A stretch of DNA of 64,000 nucleotides, from assembly GCF_029320955.1 (NCBI RefSeq), contig NZ_CP119757.1:3162001-3226000 (forward strand). The letters are read 5' to 3'. The notes under the pieces were generated by a model that ran no database searches, was not told the DNA's origin, and saw only the letters and a list, made by a program, of their open reading frames with translations. Both the position numbers and the translations under genes were made by a program. Below are positions 52,866 to 61,122 of the stretch, piece by piece; position 1 is the first letter of the stretch, and each line of letters starts with the position of its first letter. The stretch is from Flavobacterium sp. YJ01. Its GTDB lineage: Bacteria; Bacteroidota; Bacteroidia; Flavobacteriales; Flavobacteriaceae.

Positions 52866-53843
52866 ATGAAAAATAGTACTCCATTGGTTATTTTTGGCGA
52901 ATCGATTTTGCCGGGAGAACACAGAACCATAAACGTCGAAATTGCTCGACTGCATACTACAACCAAGTTGAATATTCCTGTAATCGTGCGCCGTTCCAAG
53001 CATGACGGTCCGACAATTTTATTTTCTGCCGGAATTCATGGCGACGAAATAAACGGTGTTGAAATTGTTCGTCAGATTATCAGCAAGAAAATAAATAGGC
53101 CTTCTCGCGGAACCATAATCTGCATTCCTGTCATCAATATGTATGGTTTTGTCAATAAATCTCGTGAGTTTCCGGACGGACGCGATTTAAATCGCGTTTT
53201 TCCAGGAAGTAAAAAAGGTTCGCTTGCCAGCCGATTTGCGTATCATATTGTTGAAGAAATTCTGCCAATTTTAGATTATGCTGTCGATTTTCATGCAGGT
53301 GGAGCGAGTCGTTTTAATGCGCCTCAAATTAGAATTACCGAAAATAACCCTGAATTAAAAGTTTTGGCAGATATTTTTAATGCGCCTTTTACACTTTATT
53401 CTAAAAATATAAATGGTTCATTCAGAAAAACTTCTGAAAATGCGAATGTAAAAATGCTTCTTTTTGAAGGCGGAAAATCTTTAGACATTAATAACGAAAT
53501 AGCAAATCAAGGTGTTTTAGGAACTAAACGTCTGCTTCGTTATTTAGATATGCTCGATCCAAAACAGATTGCTGAGCCAGCTTTGACGTCTTCTATTTAT
53601 ATAAAACAATCGGTTTGGCTTCGTGCAAAGTGTTCGGGTTTGCTGCATGATTTTAATTTGGTTGGAAAATATGTAACCAAAGGCACTATCTTAGCGATTA
53701 TTACAGATCCGTTTGGGAAATTTGAACAGAAAGTCAAAGCGCCTCATGATGGCTATGTAATTAATGCCAACCATTCGCCAATTGTTTATGAAGGCGACGC
53801 TATTTATCATTTATCTAAAACGCCCGACAATGCCGACGAATAA
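52866..53843 (+). CDS. Succinylglutamate desuccinylase/aspartoacylase family protein
   Basis: A 325-residue zinc-dependent M14-like hydrolase. Zinc-binding residues are in SAGIHGDEINGVEIV (His and Glu) and in the DFHAGG segment. The rest follows the family, with PDGRDLNRVFPGSKKGSLASRFAYH. The protein ends with a biotinyl-like or barrel part (APHDGYVINANHSPIVYEGDAIYHL). Bacterial members act on N-acyl amino acids or are linked to RimK-type modification. The substrate is not known. Its stop overlaps the next gene by 14 bases. Confidence 0.86.
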   Translation: MKNSTPLVIFGESILPGEHRTINVEIARLHTTTKLNIPVIVRRSKHDGPTILFSAGIHGDEINGVEIVRQIISKKINRPSRGTIICIPVINMYGFVNKSREFPDGRDLNRVFPGSKKGSLASRFAYHIVEEILPILDYAVDFHAGGASRFNAPQIRITENNPELKVLADIFNAPFTLYSKNINGSFRKTSENANVKMLLFEGGKSLDINNEIANQGVLGTKRLLRYLDMLDPKQIAEPALTSSIYIKQSVWLRAKCSGLLHDFNLVGKYVTKGTILAIITDPFGKFEQKVKAPHDGYVINANHSPIVYEGDAIYHLSKTPDNADE

Positions 53844-54402
53844 AAAAGAACTTCGAATAGAATATAAAAAATTCCGTAAAGCACTTTCTTTTGATGAAAT
53901 AGAAGAAAAAAGTCTGGCGATCGCCAATCAATTAATCCAAATGCCAATTTGGGATAAAATTTATTATCATGTTTTTCTTCCAATAGAAGAACAAAAAGAA
54001 GTTAATACCGAATTTATTTTGCATTTGCTTTCAGGAAAAGACAAAGAAATCTTAATTTCTAAAAGTGATTTTGACACCAGAAAAATGACTCATTTTCTTC
54101 TTACAGATAATACTAAAATCAAAAAAAATGAATATAATATTCCAGAACCTGTTGACGGAATTGAAGTTCCTTCTTCTAAAGTTGAAGTAGTTTTTGTACC
54201 GCTTTTGGGTTTTGATGTTTTCGGAAACCGAATTGGATATGGAAAAGGTTTTTACGATAAATTCCTTGCCGAATGTAAACCTGAAACCATCAAAATCGGA
54301 CTTTCATTTTTTGAAGCTGTAAATCAGATTGATGATGTTTTTGAATCGGATATTAAATTAGATTTTTGCGTTACGCCGGAGAAAATTTATCAGTTTGAAT
54401 AA
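53830..54402 (+). CDS. 5-formyltetrahydrofolate cyclo-ligase
   Basis: A 190-residue protein, started at ATG 53830 (MPTNKKELRIEYKKFRKALS), which matches the usual N-terminus of the family. The open frame extends 22 codons further upstream but that part is read out of frame in the preceding gene. Family marks are FVPLLGFDVFGNRIGYGKGFYDKFL near the C-terminus and YHVFLPIEEQKEVNTEFIL. The enzyme converts 5-formyl-THF to 5,10-methenyl-THF using ATP. It overlaps the upstream gene by 14 bases, suggesting coupled translation. Confidence 0.93.
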   Translation: MPTNKKELRIEYKKFRKALSFDEIEEKSLAIANQLIQMPIWDKIYYHVFLPIEEQKEVNTEFILHLLSGKDKEILISKSDFDTRKMTHFLLTDNTKIKKNEYNIPEPVDGIEVPSSKVEVVFVPLLGFDVFGNRIGYGKGFYDKFLAECKPETIKIGLSFFEAVNQIDDVFESDIKLDFCVTPEKIYQFE

Positions 54403-54408
54403 AATTAA

Positions 54409-54476
54409 TGCCACAGATTAAAAGGATTATAATGATTTCAAAAAAATAATCCATTTAATTCTTTTAATCTGTGGCA
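54409..54476. repeat. CCACAGATTAAAAG inverted repeat
   Basis: Perfect 16-bp arms TGCCACAGATTAAAAG (54409-54424) and CTTTTAATCTGTGGCA (54461-54476) start 7 bases after the cyclo-ligase stop. A diverged partner block begins at 54611. Confidence 0.9.
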
Positions 54477-54509
54477 AAAAACACATTTAATTTTTACATT
54501 CCAATATTC

Positions 54510-54587
54510 TGTAGAGACGCACTGCAGTGCGTCTAACACAATCTTTGTCGATATGCTGTACGTAGACGCACTGCAGTGCGTCTCTAC
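54510..54587. repeat. GACGCACTGCAGTGCGTC palindrome pair
   Basis: Two perfect 18-bp palindromes (54516-54533 and 54565-54582) form the arms of a larger inverted repeat closed by TGTAGA / TCTACA. The pair lies between two copies of the CCACAGATTAA element. Confidence 0.9.
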
Positions 54588-54610
54588 AATTTAAATGCAT
54601 AAAAAATTAA

Positions 54611-54682
54611 TGCCACAGATTAAAGGATTCAAAAAGATTAATCCATTTAATCATTTTATCCCGATAGCTATCGGGAGAGGCA
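54611..54682. repeat. CCACAGATTAA element interrupted by a CCCGATAGCTATCGGG palindrome
   Basis: The left arm TGCCACAGATTAAAGGATT is present at 54611-54629, but the right arm is broken near 54659 by a perfect 16-bp palindrome CCCGATAGCTATCGGG (54660-54675), after which GAGGCA resembles the end of GTGGCA. A related GATAGCTATCGGGA is at 57349-57362. The rest of the gap to 54895 is AT-rich with no gene seen. Confidence 0.75.
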
Positions 54683-54895
54683 AAAAAATCTTAACATTTA
54701 AAAAAAAATCTTCCGCATCAAATGCCTTTAAAATCAAGGGTTCTAATTTTATTTTCTCGTAAGAAAAATATTTGTAAAGTTTTTGGCACGATTTTGCATA
54801 CTCGAAAATTGCAAATAATCGCTTCTAGTACATCCGGAATGCTAGTCCTTATTTGAAGCTAATAACCTATTTATTAATATTTAAAAATTTACTTT

Positions 54896-56446
54896 ATGAG
54901 AAATCTGAATTTCTTTATGATGGCATTCCTCGTACTTACTATTTTCAGCTGTAAGAAAGCGTATGCACCAGACGAAGCTGCTGATTCGACAGAAATCGCA
55001 GTAACAACAACCGATTTGGTTGAAGAAGAAAATTACATTCCTGATACTAATTCAGAAAGCTACGCAGGATTAGAAGAAAACCCATTTGAATCTCCGCTTA
55101 AAGCGCCACTTTCTACTTTTTCTATTGATGTCGATAATGCATCGTATACCAATATTCGCCGATTTATAAACGAAGGGCAAAAAGTTCCTAAAGATGCCGT
55201 TCGTGTTGAAGAAATGATCAACTTTTTTAAATACAAATATCCGCAGCCAGATGGTCCGCATCCATTTTCTATAAATACAGAATATAGCGATTGTCCGTGG
55301 AATAAAAACAGCCGATTGTTAAAAATTGGTTTGCAGGGAAAGGACGTTCCAATGGAAAATTTGCCGGCTACTAATTTGGTTTTTTTGGTGGATGTTTCGG
55401 GTTCAATGGATGAACCAAATAAATTACCATTATTAAAAGAATCAATGAAAATTTTGGTAAAAGAACTTCGCAGTACAGACCGAGTTTCGATTGTGGTTTA
55501 TGCAGGTTCGGCTGGTGTAGTTTTAGAGCCAACTTCTGGAGAAAATAAAGATGAAATTATGGATGCTTTTGATGATTTGCATGCAGGCGGAAGTACGGCA
55601 GGAGGAGAAGGAATCGAATTAGCGTACAAATTAGCACAGCAGAATTTTATCAAAGGAGGAAATAATAGAGTAGTGATAGCTACTGATGGTGATTTTAATG
55701 TTGGTGCTTCAAGCGACGATGATATGTTGAAATTAATTGAACAAAAAAGAGAGTCTGGTGTTTTCTTAACCGTTTTAGGATTTGGAATGGGAAATTACAA
55801 AGACAGTAAAATGGAAATTCTAGCTGATAAAGGAAACGGAAATTACGCTTATATTGATAATATTCAAGAAGCAAATCGTTTTCTTGGAAAAGAATTTAAA
55901 GGCTCAATGTTTGCTATCGCGAAAGATGTAAAAATTCAAATCGAATTTAATCCGAAACATGTTAAGGCGTATCGATTGATTGGATATGAAAACCGAAAAT
56001 TAAATGCAGAAGATTTTAAAAATGATAAAATTGATGCAGGAGAATTGGGCAGCGGACATTCGGTTACAGCTTTGTATGAAGTTATTCCGACAGGTGTAGA
56101 AAGTGATTATATTCCATCTGATTTGAAATATACCAAAACGAAGAAAAGCGAAGGAAATTACAGTGATGAATTGGCAACAGTGAAATTTAGATATAAAAAA
56201 CCTGATGGCAATAAAAGCAATGAAATAATAAATGTTATTGCAGATAAGAAAACAGAGCTGAAAAACAGCTCGCCAGATTTCAAATTTACAACTGCTGTTT
56301 CGTGGTTCGGACTGAAATTGCGTGATTCAAAATATATTGCAAACAGCTCAAGTTCTGATATTAAAAATTTGGCAAAATCAGGATTATCTAATGATGAAGA
56401 AGGTTATCGATCTGAATTTATAAGATTAGTTGATGCAGTGAATTAA
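54896..56446 (+). CDS. VWA-domain lipoprotein (YfbK-like)
   Basis: A 516-residue lipoprotein (LTIFSCKKAYA, Cys19). The N-terminal von Willebrand-like domain includes NPFESPLKAPLSTFSIDVDNASY, typical of YfbK proteins. The central VWA domain has the metal-ion site VFLVDVSGSMDEPN (DxSxS) and VIATDGDFNVGASSDD. The C-terminal DUF3520 part ends the protein. Its function is unknown; VWA domains bind partner proteins via a metal ion. It is convergent with the Bat operon, which has two more VWA proteins. It ends at a bidirectional terminator. Confidence 0.9.
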   Translation: MRNLNFFMMAFLVLTIFSCKKAYAPDEAADSTEIAVTTTDLVEEENYIPDTNSESYAGLEENPFESPLKAPLSTFSIDVDNASYTNIRRFINEGQKVPKDAVRVEEMINFFKYKYPQPDGPHPFSINTEYSDCPWNKNSRLLKIGLQGKDVPMENLPATNLVFLVDVSGSMDEPNKLPLLKESMKILVKELRSTDRVSIVVYAGSAGVVLEPTSGENKDEIMDAFDDLHAGGSTAGGEGIELAYKLAQQNFIKGGNNRVVIATDGDFNVGASSDDDMLKLIEQKRESGVFLTVLGFGMGNYKDSKMEILADKGNGNYAYIDNIQEANRFLGKEFKGSMFAIAKDVKIQIEFNPKHVKAYRLIGYENRKLNAEDFKNDKIDAGELGSGHSVTALYEVIPTGVESDYIPSDLKYTKTKKSEGNYSDELATVKFRYKKPDGNKSNEIINVIADKKTELKNSSPDFKFTTAVSWFGLKLRDSKYIANSSSSDIKNLAKSGLSNDEEGYRSEFIRLVDAVN

Positions 56447-56466
56447 TCTTAAATTCCAAAAAATGA

Positions 56467-56515
56467 AAATCCCAAATTCCAATTTAAGTTTTGGAGTTTG
56501 GGATTTCTTTATTTA
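56467..56515. terminator. Bidirectional terminator between VWA lipoprotein and batE
   Basis: AAATCCCAAA (56467-56476) pairs with TTTGGGATTT (56497-56506), with an extended inner TTCCAA / TTGGA. T-rich sequence follows on the + strand; on the minus strand AAAA/TTTC follows. Confidence 0.75.
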
Positions 56516-56529
56516 AATATTTTGAACTT

Positions 56530-57276
56530 TTACTTCACTTCTTTAATTGTCAAAGAATCAATCCAGCCTTGAGTTCCGTCTGTTAATTCTACTTTTCTCC
56601 AACCGGCAACACTTTCTAAAACATATACTTTTGCCCCTTCATGCAATAAAATAATGCCATTTGCAGATTTTTCTGGTTTTGCCCGAACTTGACTCATTTC
56701 AGAAAAAACAATGGCTACACGATCGTTATCAAAATGACGTTTTTCAGAAACAGCAGCAGATATGCTTAAAGCAAAAGCAACTAAAAAAATAAACATTGCG
56801 ACAAAGTAAATTCTTTTGGCAAGTGTAGCTTTTGAAAAATAATAGCCAATAAAACTCAGTAAAAAGATAAAACCGATAGCAACTGCAATTTTTGCCCATT
56901 CGTTATAGTCAAAAATAGAAGTAAAGTTCTGAATCAGTTTTGCAAAACCAACTTTTGGAACTTCTTTAATTTCATCAATAGTCAATTTTTTGGCAAACTT
57001 TAAATTGTTTAAAGTCTCAGGATCGTTTGGTTTTAGCACTAAAGCTTTTTCATAATTATAAATCGAAGGCGCTACTTGATTTAATTTATAATAGCAATTA
57101 CCAAGATTAAAATACAGTTCGGCAGAATGTAATTTATCTTCTTTCACTATGTTTTCGTAAACCTGAACGGCTTCTTTATATTGCCCTTTTTGGTAAAGCG
57201 CATTTGCCGATGCAAAGCGTCCTTGCGCAAAGAAAACCTGCGAGATTAATAAAAAGAGATAGAGTATATTTTTCAT
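56530..57276 (-). CDS. batE: BatE: TPR and SH3-type aerotolerance protein
   Basis: A 248-residue protein with a signal peptide (FLLISQVFFAQG), two or three TPR repeats (about residues 20-95, ALYQKGQYKEAVQVYENIV, AELYFNLGNCYYKLNQVAPSIY), two membrane segments (about 122-165) and a C-terminal bacterial SH3 domain (VRAKPEKSANGIILLHEGAKV). Bat operons help oxygen tolerance in Bacteroides, but the molecular role is unclear. It is the last gene of the operon. Confidence 0.85.
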   Translation of the reverse strand: MKNILYLFLLISQVFFAQGRFASANALYQKGQYKEAVQVYENIVKEDKLHSAELYFNLGNCYYKLNQVAPSIYNYEKALVLKPNDPETLNNLKFAKKLTIDEIKEVPKVGFAKLIQNFTSIFDYNEWAKIAVAIGFIFLLSFIGYYFSKATLAKRIYFVAMFIFLVAFALSISAAVSEKRHFDNDRVAIVFSEMSQVRAKPEKSANGIILLHEGAKVYVLESVAGWRKVELTDGTQGWIDSLTIKEVK

Positions 57277-57345
57277 TTTTATGATGTATAAATTTTCACT
57301 TTGTGAACTTAAAATTCAGCGAAAGCTAGATCATTATTTCTTAGC

Positions 57346-57363
57346 TCCAGATAGCTATCGGGA
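57346..57363. repeat. GATAGCTATCGGG palindrome fragment
   Basis: CCAGATAGCTATCGGGA differs by one base from the palindrome inserted at 54660-54675. It lies in the 101-base gap between batD and batE. Confidence 0.7.
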
Positions 57364-57377
57364 TTGCGTTAAAAAAA

Positions 57378-59123
57378 TTAAACAATTTGTTTTTCTAATG
57401 CAGAAATAATCAAAACGGCTTTGTCATAATCTTGCTGAATCGAAGCGCTTGATGCTGGTGCATAACGTGCAAATTCGCAGTTTTCAGTCAAAGTTATAAA
57501 GTCTTGAACCGTCTCTGCATTTGCATTTCTTGACAATAATAATTCTCTGATATTGTCTTTACTCATTTCTGAAGTTTCAATATGCAGTTTGGCTTTTAAG
57601 AAATTATGCATCGCTTTTTCTAATGCAATATAGAAAGGCTCTTTGTTGTTAAGATGTTTCTTCGCTTGCGATAAATATTTCTTCGCCAGTTTATTGTTCA
57701 TTCTAATTCTATTTCCAGTAACATCACTGTCAATGGCTTCTTTTCTTTTCTTAGCTAAAATAATAAGCGGAATAATGATGAACGGAGCAAATAATAATCC
57801 TAAATACAAATTAGAACCGTAAAACTCTTTTTTAGTAATTGGAATTAAAACTGTTTTAGATTTAATGTTTTTGAAATGATCTGTTTGAGCAACTGCATTT
57901 TTAGATGCCGATCCTGTATTTGCTTCTGCAGGCGTTGGTCCATCTAAAACGTCAATCATAATTTCTTTTGAAGTAATGGTTTTGTATGAACCTGTACTTA
58001 AATCGAAATAAGAAAACTGCATTGGTTTAATCGCATATTTTCCCCTGTATTGCGGAACAATTGTGTATTTATCTGTAATTCTTCCAGACATTCCAGCCAA
58101 AGAAGTGGTTACACTTTCATCATGGACAGGATCATACATTTCTAATGCATTTGGAACAACTGGTTTTGGAAGCGTAAATAACTTCATGTTTCCAGTTCCT
58201 TGCGCGCTCACAATTAAGTCAAGTCCTTCACCGTTTTTAAGTGTAGTTTTTGATGGAGTAACTGTAAAATTCAATTTTCCAACAGCTCCAGTAAAACCTT
58301 CTGGTTTTCCAGTTTCAGGAAGCGGTTTTACATTGATTGTTTTTGCTCCAGCAGAAACCACTTTGTTACCTTGTGTCGTAATCATTTGACCAAACATATC
58401 ACGACGATTGGAAGCCATTTCTATTTCAATATCTAACGAAAGAGGATCAATTGTCAATCTTCCGGACTTTTGCGGATATAAAACGGTTTTTTTCAAGATT
58501 ACAGAATAACATCTCTGACCTTGATAACTTCCTTCTTCAATCTGTAATTGTTTAATTTCGATATTCTGATTCCAGAAATCATTGTATTTAGGTTTCGCAA
58601 GCTCTTTAAAACGGTTTACCCCAATATTATTAAAGTATAGTTTGTAAACTACTGTAATCGGTTCGTTTAGATACGGATTTGTTTTAGAAATTTCTGCAAC
58701 TAAAGTCAATAATTCATTAGGAGATCCTGGAGGTCTGTCGTTTGGATCTCTTTCTTGTGCAACGGCATTGGTAACCGTAACTTTTATCGGATTTGTTTTG
58801 TAAACTTGACCATTATATTCTATAGCGGCCTGTTTAATCATTACAACTCCTTTCCTTTCAGGTTGTAAGATATAAGAATATATTTTTTGAAAAGAGCTTC
58901 GTCCGTTTACCCAAGACTGACTGATTTGTTGGCTTGGCCCAGCGACCATTCTAAATCCGTCAAAAGAAGGCTGTTCGAAGTTATCTCCGTCAACATTCAT
59001 AATGAAATCTATACGAAGTCTTTCGTTTACTCCAAGTGTATTTTTGCTGACTCTGGCTTCAAATTGTACTTGAGCTATAAGTCCTTGAAATGTGATTAGA
59101 AATAGAATTAAATATCTTTTCAT
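57378..59123 (-). CDS. batD: BatD: aerotolerance membrane protein
   Basis: A 581-residue protein with a signal peptide (about residues 1-17, GLIAQ). A long periplasmic part with several Ig-like strands (ARVSKNTLGVNERLRIDF, ILQPERKGVVMIKQAAIEY, and a second set near 265-400) is followed by one membrane segment (LYLGLLFAPFIIIPLIILA) and a cytoplasmic tail of about 120 residues. This is the standard BatD layout. It is probably a periplasm-exposed partner of BatA/BatB VWA proteins. Confidence 0.87.
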   Translation of the reverse strand: MKRYLILFLITFQGLIAQVQFEARVSKNTLGVNERLRIDFIMNVDGDNFEQPSFDGFRMVAGPSQQISQSWVNGRSSFQKIYSYILQPERKGVVMIKQAAIEYNGQVYKTNPIKVTVTNAVAQERDPNDRPPGSPNELLTLVAEISKTNPYLNEPITVVYKLYFNNIGVNRFKELAKPKYNDFWNQNIEIKQLQIEEGSYQGQRCYSVILKKTVLYPQKSGRLTIDPLSLDIEIEMASNRRDMFGQMITTQGNKVVSAGAKTINVKPLPETGKPEGFTGAVGKLNFTVTPSKTTLKNGEGLDLIVSAQGTGNMKLFTLPKPVVPNALEMYDPVHDESVTTSLAGMSGRITDKYTIVPQYRGKYAIKPMQFSYFDLSTGSYKTITSKEIMIDVLDGPTPAEANTGSASKNAVAQTDHFKNIKSKTVLIPITKKEFYGSNLYLGLLFAPFIIIPLIILAKKRKEAIDSDVTGNRIRMNNKLAKKYLSQAKKHLNNKEPFYIALEKAMHNFLKAKLHIETSEMSKDNIRELLLSRNANAETVQDFITLTENCEFARYAPASSASIQQDYDKAVLIISALEKQIV

Positions 59124-59128
59124 TTAAG

Positions 59129-59226
59129 TTTTTAATCGTTTTTTAATGTTTAATCGTTTAATCGTCATTTTGTTTAATCGTTTTGTTTGGATCAAATAAA
59201 CAAATTAACGGTTAAACGATTAACCA
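59129..59226. repeat. TTTAATCG words between batC and batD
   Basis: TTTAATCG occurs repeatedly, with GTTTAATCGTTTTGTTT (59173-59189) facing AAACAAATTAACGGTTAAAC (59199-59218). It occupies nearly the whole 108-base gap. Confidence 0.65.
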
Positions 59227-59231
59227 AAATT

Positions 59232-59999
59232 TTACCAGTCTTTTTCAGATTTTTTAGGACTTCCTTTTACTTTTTGTGCGTTAACTTTATCCTGAATTTT
59301 CTTCTCTTCATTATTAACAGCATCTAACAAGTTCTGAACGCGCTCTTTCGATATTCCGCCAGGCTGTGGTTTTGGCTCTCCTTTATTATCAGACTTATCA
59401 TCTTTCTTCGGATCGTTTTTACCATCTTTTTTGTCCTTATCTTTATCGCCTTTGTCGTCTTTTTTATCCTTGTCTTTATCTTTGTCTTTATTGTTGTCCT
59501 TGTTTTTATCTTTATTTTTATCCTTGTCTTTGTCTTTATCCTTATTCTTGTCTTTGTTATCGTTTTTCGGAGGATTTTCTTTTAATTTTTGTTTTGCGTA
59601 AGCGTAATTATAGCGCGTTTCCTCATCTGTCGGATCGTTACGTAAAGCTTGTTTGTATGCTTCAACCGCCTGCGTATAATCTTTCTCTTTCATGAAAACG
59701 TTTCCAAGATTGTGAAAAGCTTTATGTTTTTCGGGTCTTGTTTTGGCATTTTTTATTGCTTTCGCGTAAGCGAATTTAGCTTCAGAAATTTGATTTTGTC
59801 TATAAATGGTGTTTCCTAAATTGTATGGCGCCGCAGATCGTTTTGGAAATTTAGATTCCGAAATTCTATAGTTTGCCTCAGCATCAACAAATTTATTCTG
59901 TTTATATTCTTCATTCGCAGCAGGCAATGTTTTGTCTTTCTCTTGTGCAGAAACTGCAAAAGAAACCGTTAGTAAAATATAAAGAAGTAAATTTTTCAT
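59232..59999 (-). CDS. batC: BatC: TPR protein with a long KD-rich low-complexity segment
   Basis: A 255-residue protein, started at ATG 59999 because the next residues (KNLLLYILLTVSFAVSAQ) form a signal peptide; ten further codons upstream are open but unlikely. Three TPR repeats cover about residues 30-140 (APYNLGNTIYRQNQISEAKFAY, AFHNLGNVFMKEKDYTQAVEAY). The rest, about residues 150-225, is almost only Lys, Asp and Asn (KDKNKDKDKDKDKNKDKNKD), then a Gly/Pro-rich turn and a short tail. Such charged repeats are expected to be unfolded. It lies between BatB and BatD. Confidence 0.85.
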   Translation of the reverse strand: MKNLLLYILLTVSFAVSAQEKDKTLPAANEEYKQNKFVDAEANYRISESKFPKRSAAPYNLGNTIYRQNQISEAKFAYAKAIKNAKTRPEKHKAFHNLGNVFMKEKDYTQAVEAYKQALRNDPTDEETRYNYAYAKQKLKENPPKNDNKDKNKDKDKDKDKNKDKNKDNNKDKDKDKDKKDDKGDKDKDKKDGKNDPKKDDKSDNKGEPKPQPGGISKERVQNLLDAVNNEEKKIQDKVNAQKVKGSPKKSEKDW

Positions 60000-60037
60000 T
60001 CTAATTTTGTTTTCTGTTCTGAATTTCATCTGAGCAT

Positions 60038-61072
60038 TTATTTCTTTTCGTTAAATAAATCCAACTCTTTGATCCAGTTTGTTTTTCTTTCTAATAAGAA
60101 AATATCAATAAACAACAGTAAAAAAGCAAACCCGATAAACCATTGAAATTGCGATTGAAATTCTGCCATTTGCGTAGCTTCAAATTCTGTTTTTTGAATG
60201 TTGTTCAAAGCATTTTTTACATATTCTAAAACTTCTTTGGTGCTTCCGCCGTAAACGTAACCGCCTTTAGTCGCTTTTGCAATCGTTTTTAAACCTTCTT
60301 GATTTAATTTTGTGATTACCGTTTCTCCGTTTTGATCTTTTTGATATCCTCTGACAACGCCATTTTCTTTCAACGGAATTGTTCCTCCTTTTTCAGTTCC
60401 AACACCAATTGTGATGATTTTCATTCCTAATTTATTGGCTTCTTCTGCCGCAGCAGCCGCGCCTTCAGAATGGTCTTCTCCGTCGGAAATAAGGATTAAT
60501 AATTTGCTGGTTTTGCTTTTTTCATCAAAATAAGTTGAAGACAATTTAATCGCTTCATCCAAAGATGTTCCTTGAGAAGAAACCATTCCAGGACTCATAC
60601 TTTGCAAAAACATTTTAGCAACGCTATAATCTGATGTAATAGGTAAAACAGGAAAAGCGCTTCCAGCATAAGCTACAATACCAATTCTGTCGCTTCCTAA
60701 GTTATTGATGATTTGAGAAACCAATTGTTTACTTTTATCCAAACGGCTTGGTACAACATCTTCAGCAAGCATACTTTTCGAAACGTCGACAGCAAAAACA
60801 ATATCTATACCTTCTCGTTTTACGGTTTCCATTTTGGTTCCGATTTTCGGATTTACCAAACCGATAATCAAGCAAGTAAGCGCCAAGAGAATCACCACAA
60901 TTTTTAAAACAGGTTTAAAAACCGATTTCTCAGGACTCAATCTTTTCACCATTTCCAAATCACCAAATTCACGTTGTGTTCTTCTTTTCCAATACATATT
61001 GAAAAGAAAAATACACACCACAATCGGGATTAGTAATAAGAGATATAAATATTTTTTTTCGTCTAATTCCAT
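60038..61072 (-). CDS. batB: BatB: VWA membrane protein
   Basis: A 344-residue inner-membrane protein. A start hydrophobic helix (KYLYLLLLIPIVVCIFLF) and another near residue 60 (VVILLALTCLIIGLV) come before a VWA domain with the MIDAS motif VFAVDVSKSMLAED. A hydrophobic C-terminal segment (FQWFIGFAFLLLFIDIFLL) anchors the other side. This is the BatB layout. It starts 50 bases downstream of batA. Confidence 0.92.
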   Translation of the reverse strand: MELDEKKYLYLLLLIPIVVCIFLFNMYWKRRTQREFGDLEMVKRLSPEKSVFKPVLKIVVILLALTCLIIGLVNPKIGTKMETVKREGIDIVFAVDVSKSMLAEDVVPSRLDKSKQLVSQIINNLGSDRIGIVAYAGSAFPVLPITSDYSVAKMFLQSMSPGMVSSQGTSLDEAIKLSSTYFDEKSKTSKLLILISDGEDHSEGAAAAAEEANKLGMKIITIGVGTEKGGTIPLKENGVVRGYQKDQNGETVITKLNQEGLKTIAKATKGGYVYGGSTKEVLEYVKNALNNIQKTEFEATQMAEFQSQFQWFIGFAFLLLFIDIFLLERKTNWIKELDLFNEKK

Positions 61073-61122
61073 TTTTAATTTTAGATTTCTGAATTTAGAT
61101 TTTAGATTTTTGTTATCTAAAA

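Noticed and set aside
53764..53829. 22-codon extension of the formyl-THF cyclo-ligase
   Set aside because: It would overlap the previous gene by 80 bases; the family N-terminus fits ATG 53830.
54409..54682. Possible CRISPR array at the repeat cluster
   Set aside because: The units are palindromes of different families without regular spacing or unique spacers, and there are no cas genes.
59366..59695. A 109-codon + strand open frame full of Leu, Tyr and Cys
   Set aside because: It is the antisense reading of the KD-rich segment of batC, which produces a repetitive low-information protein.
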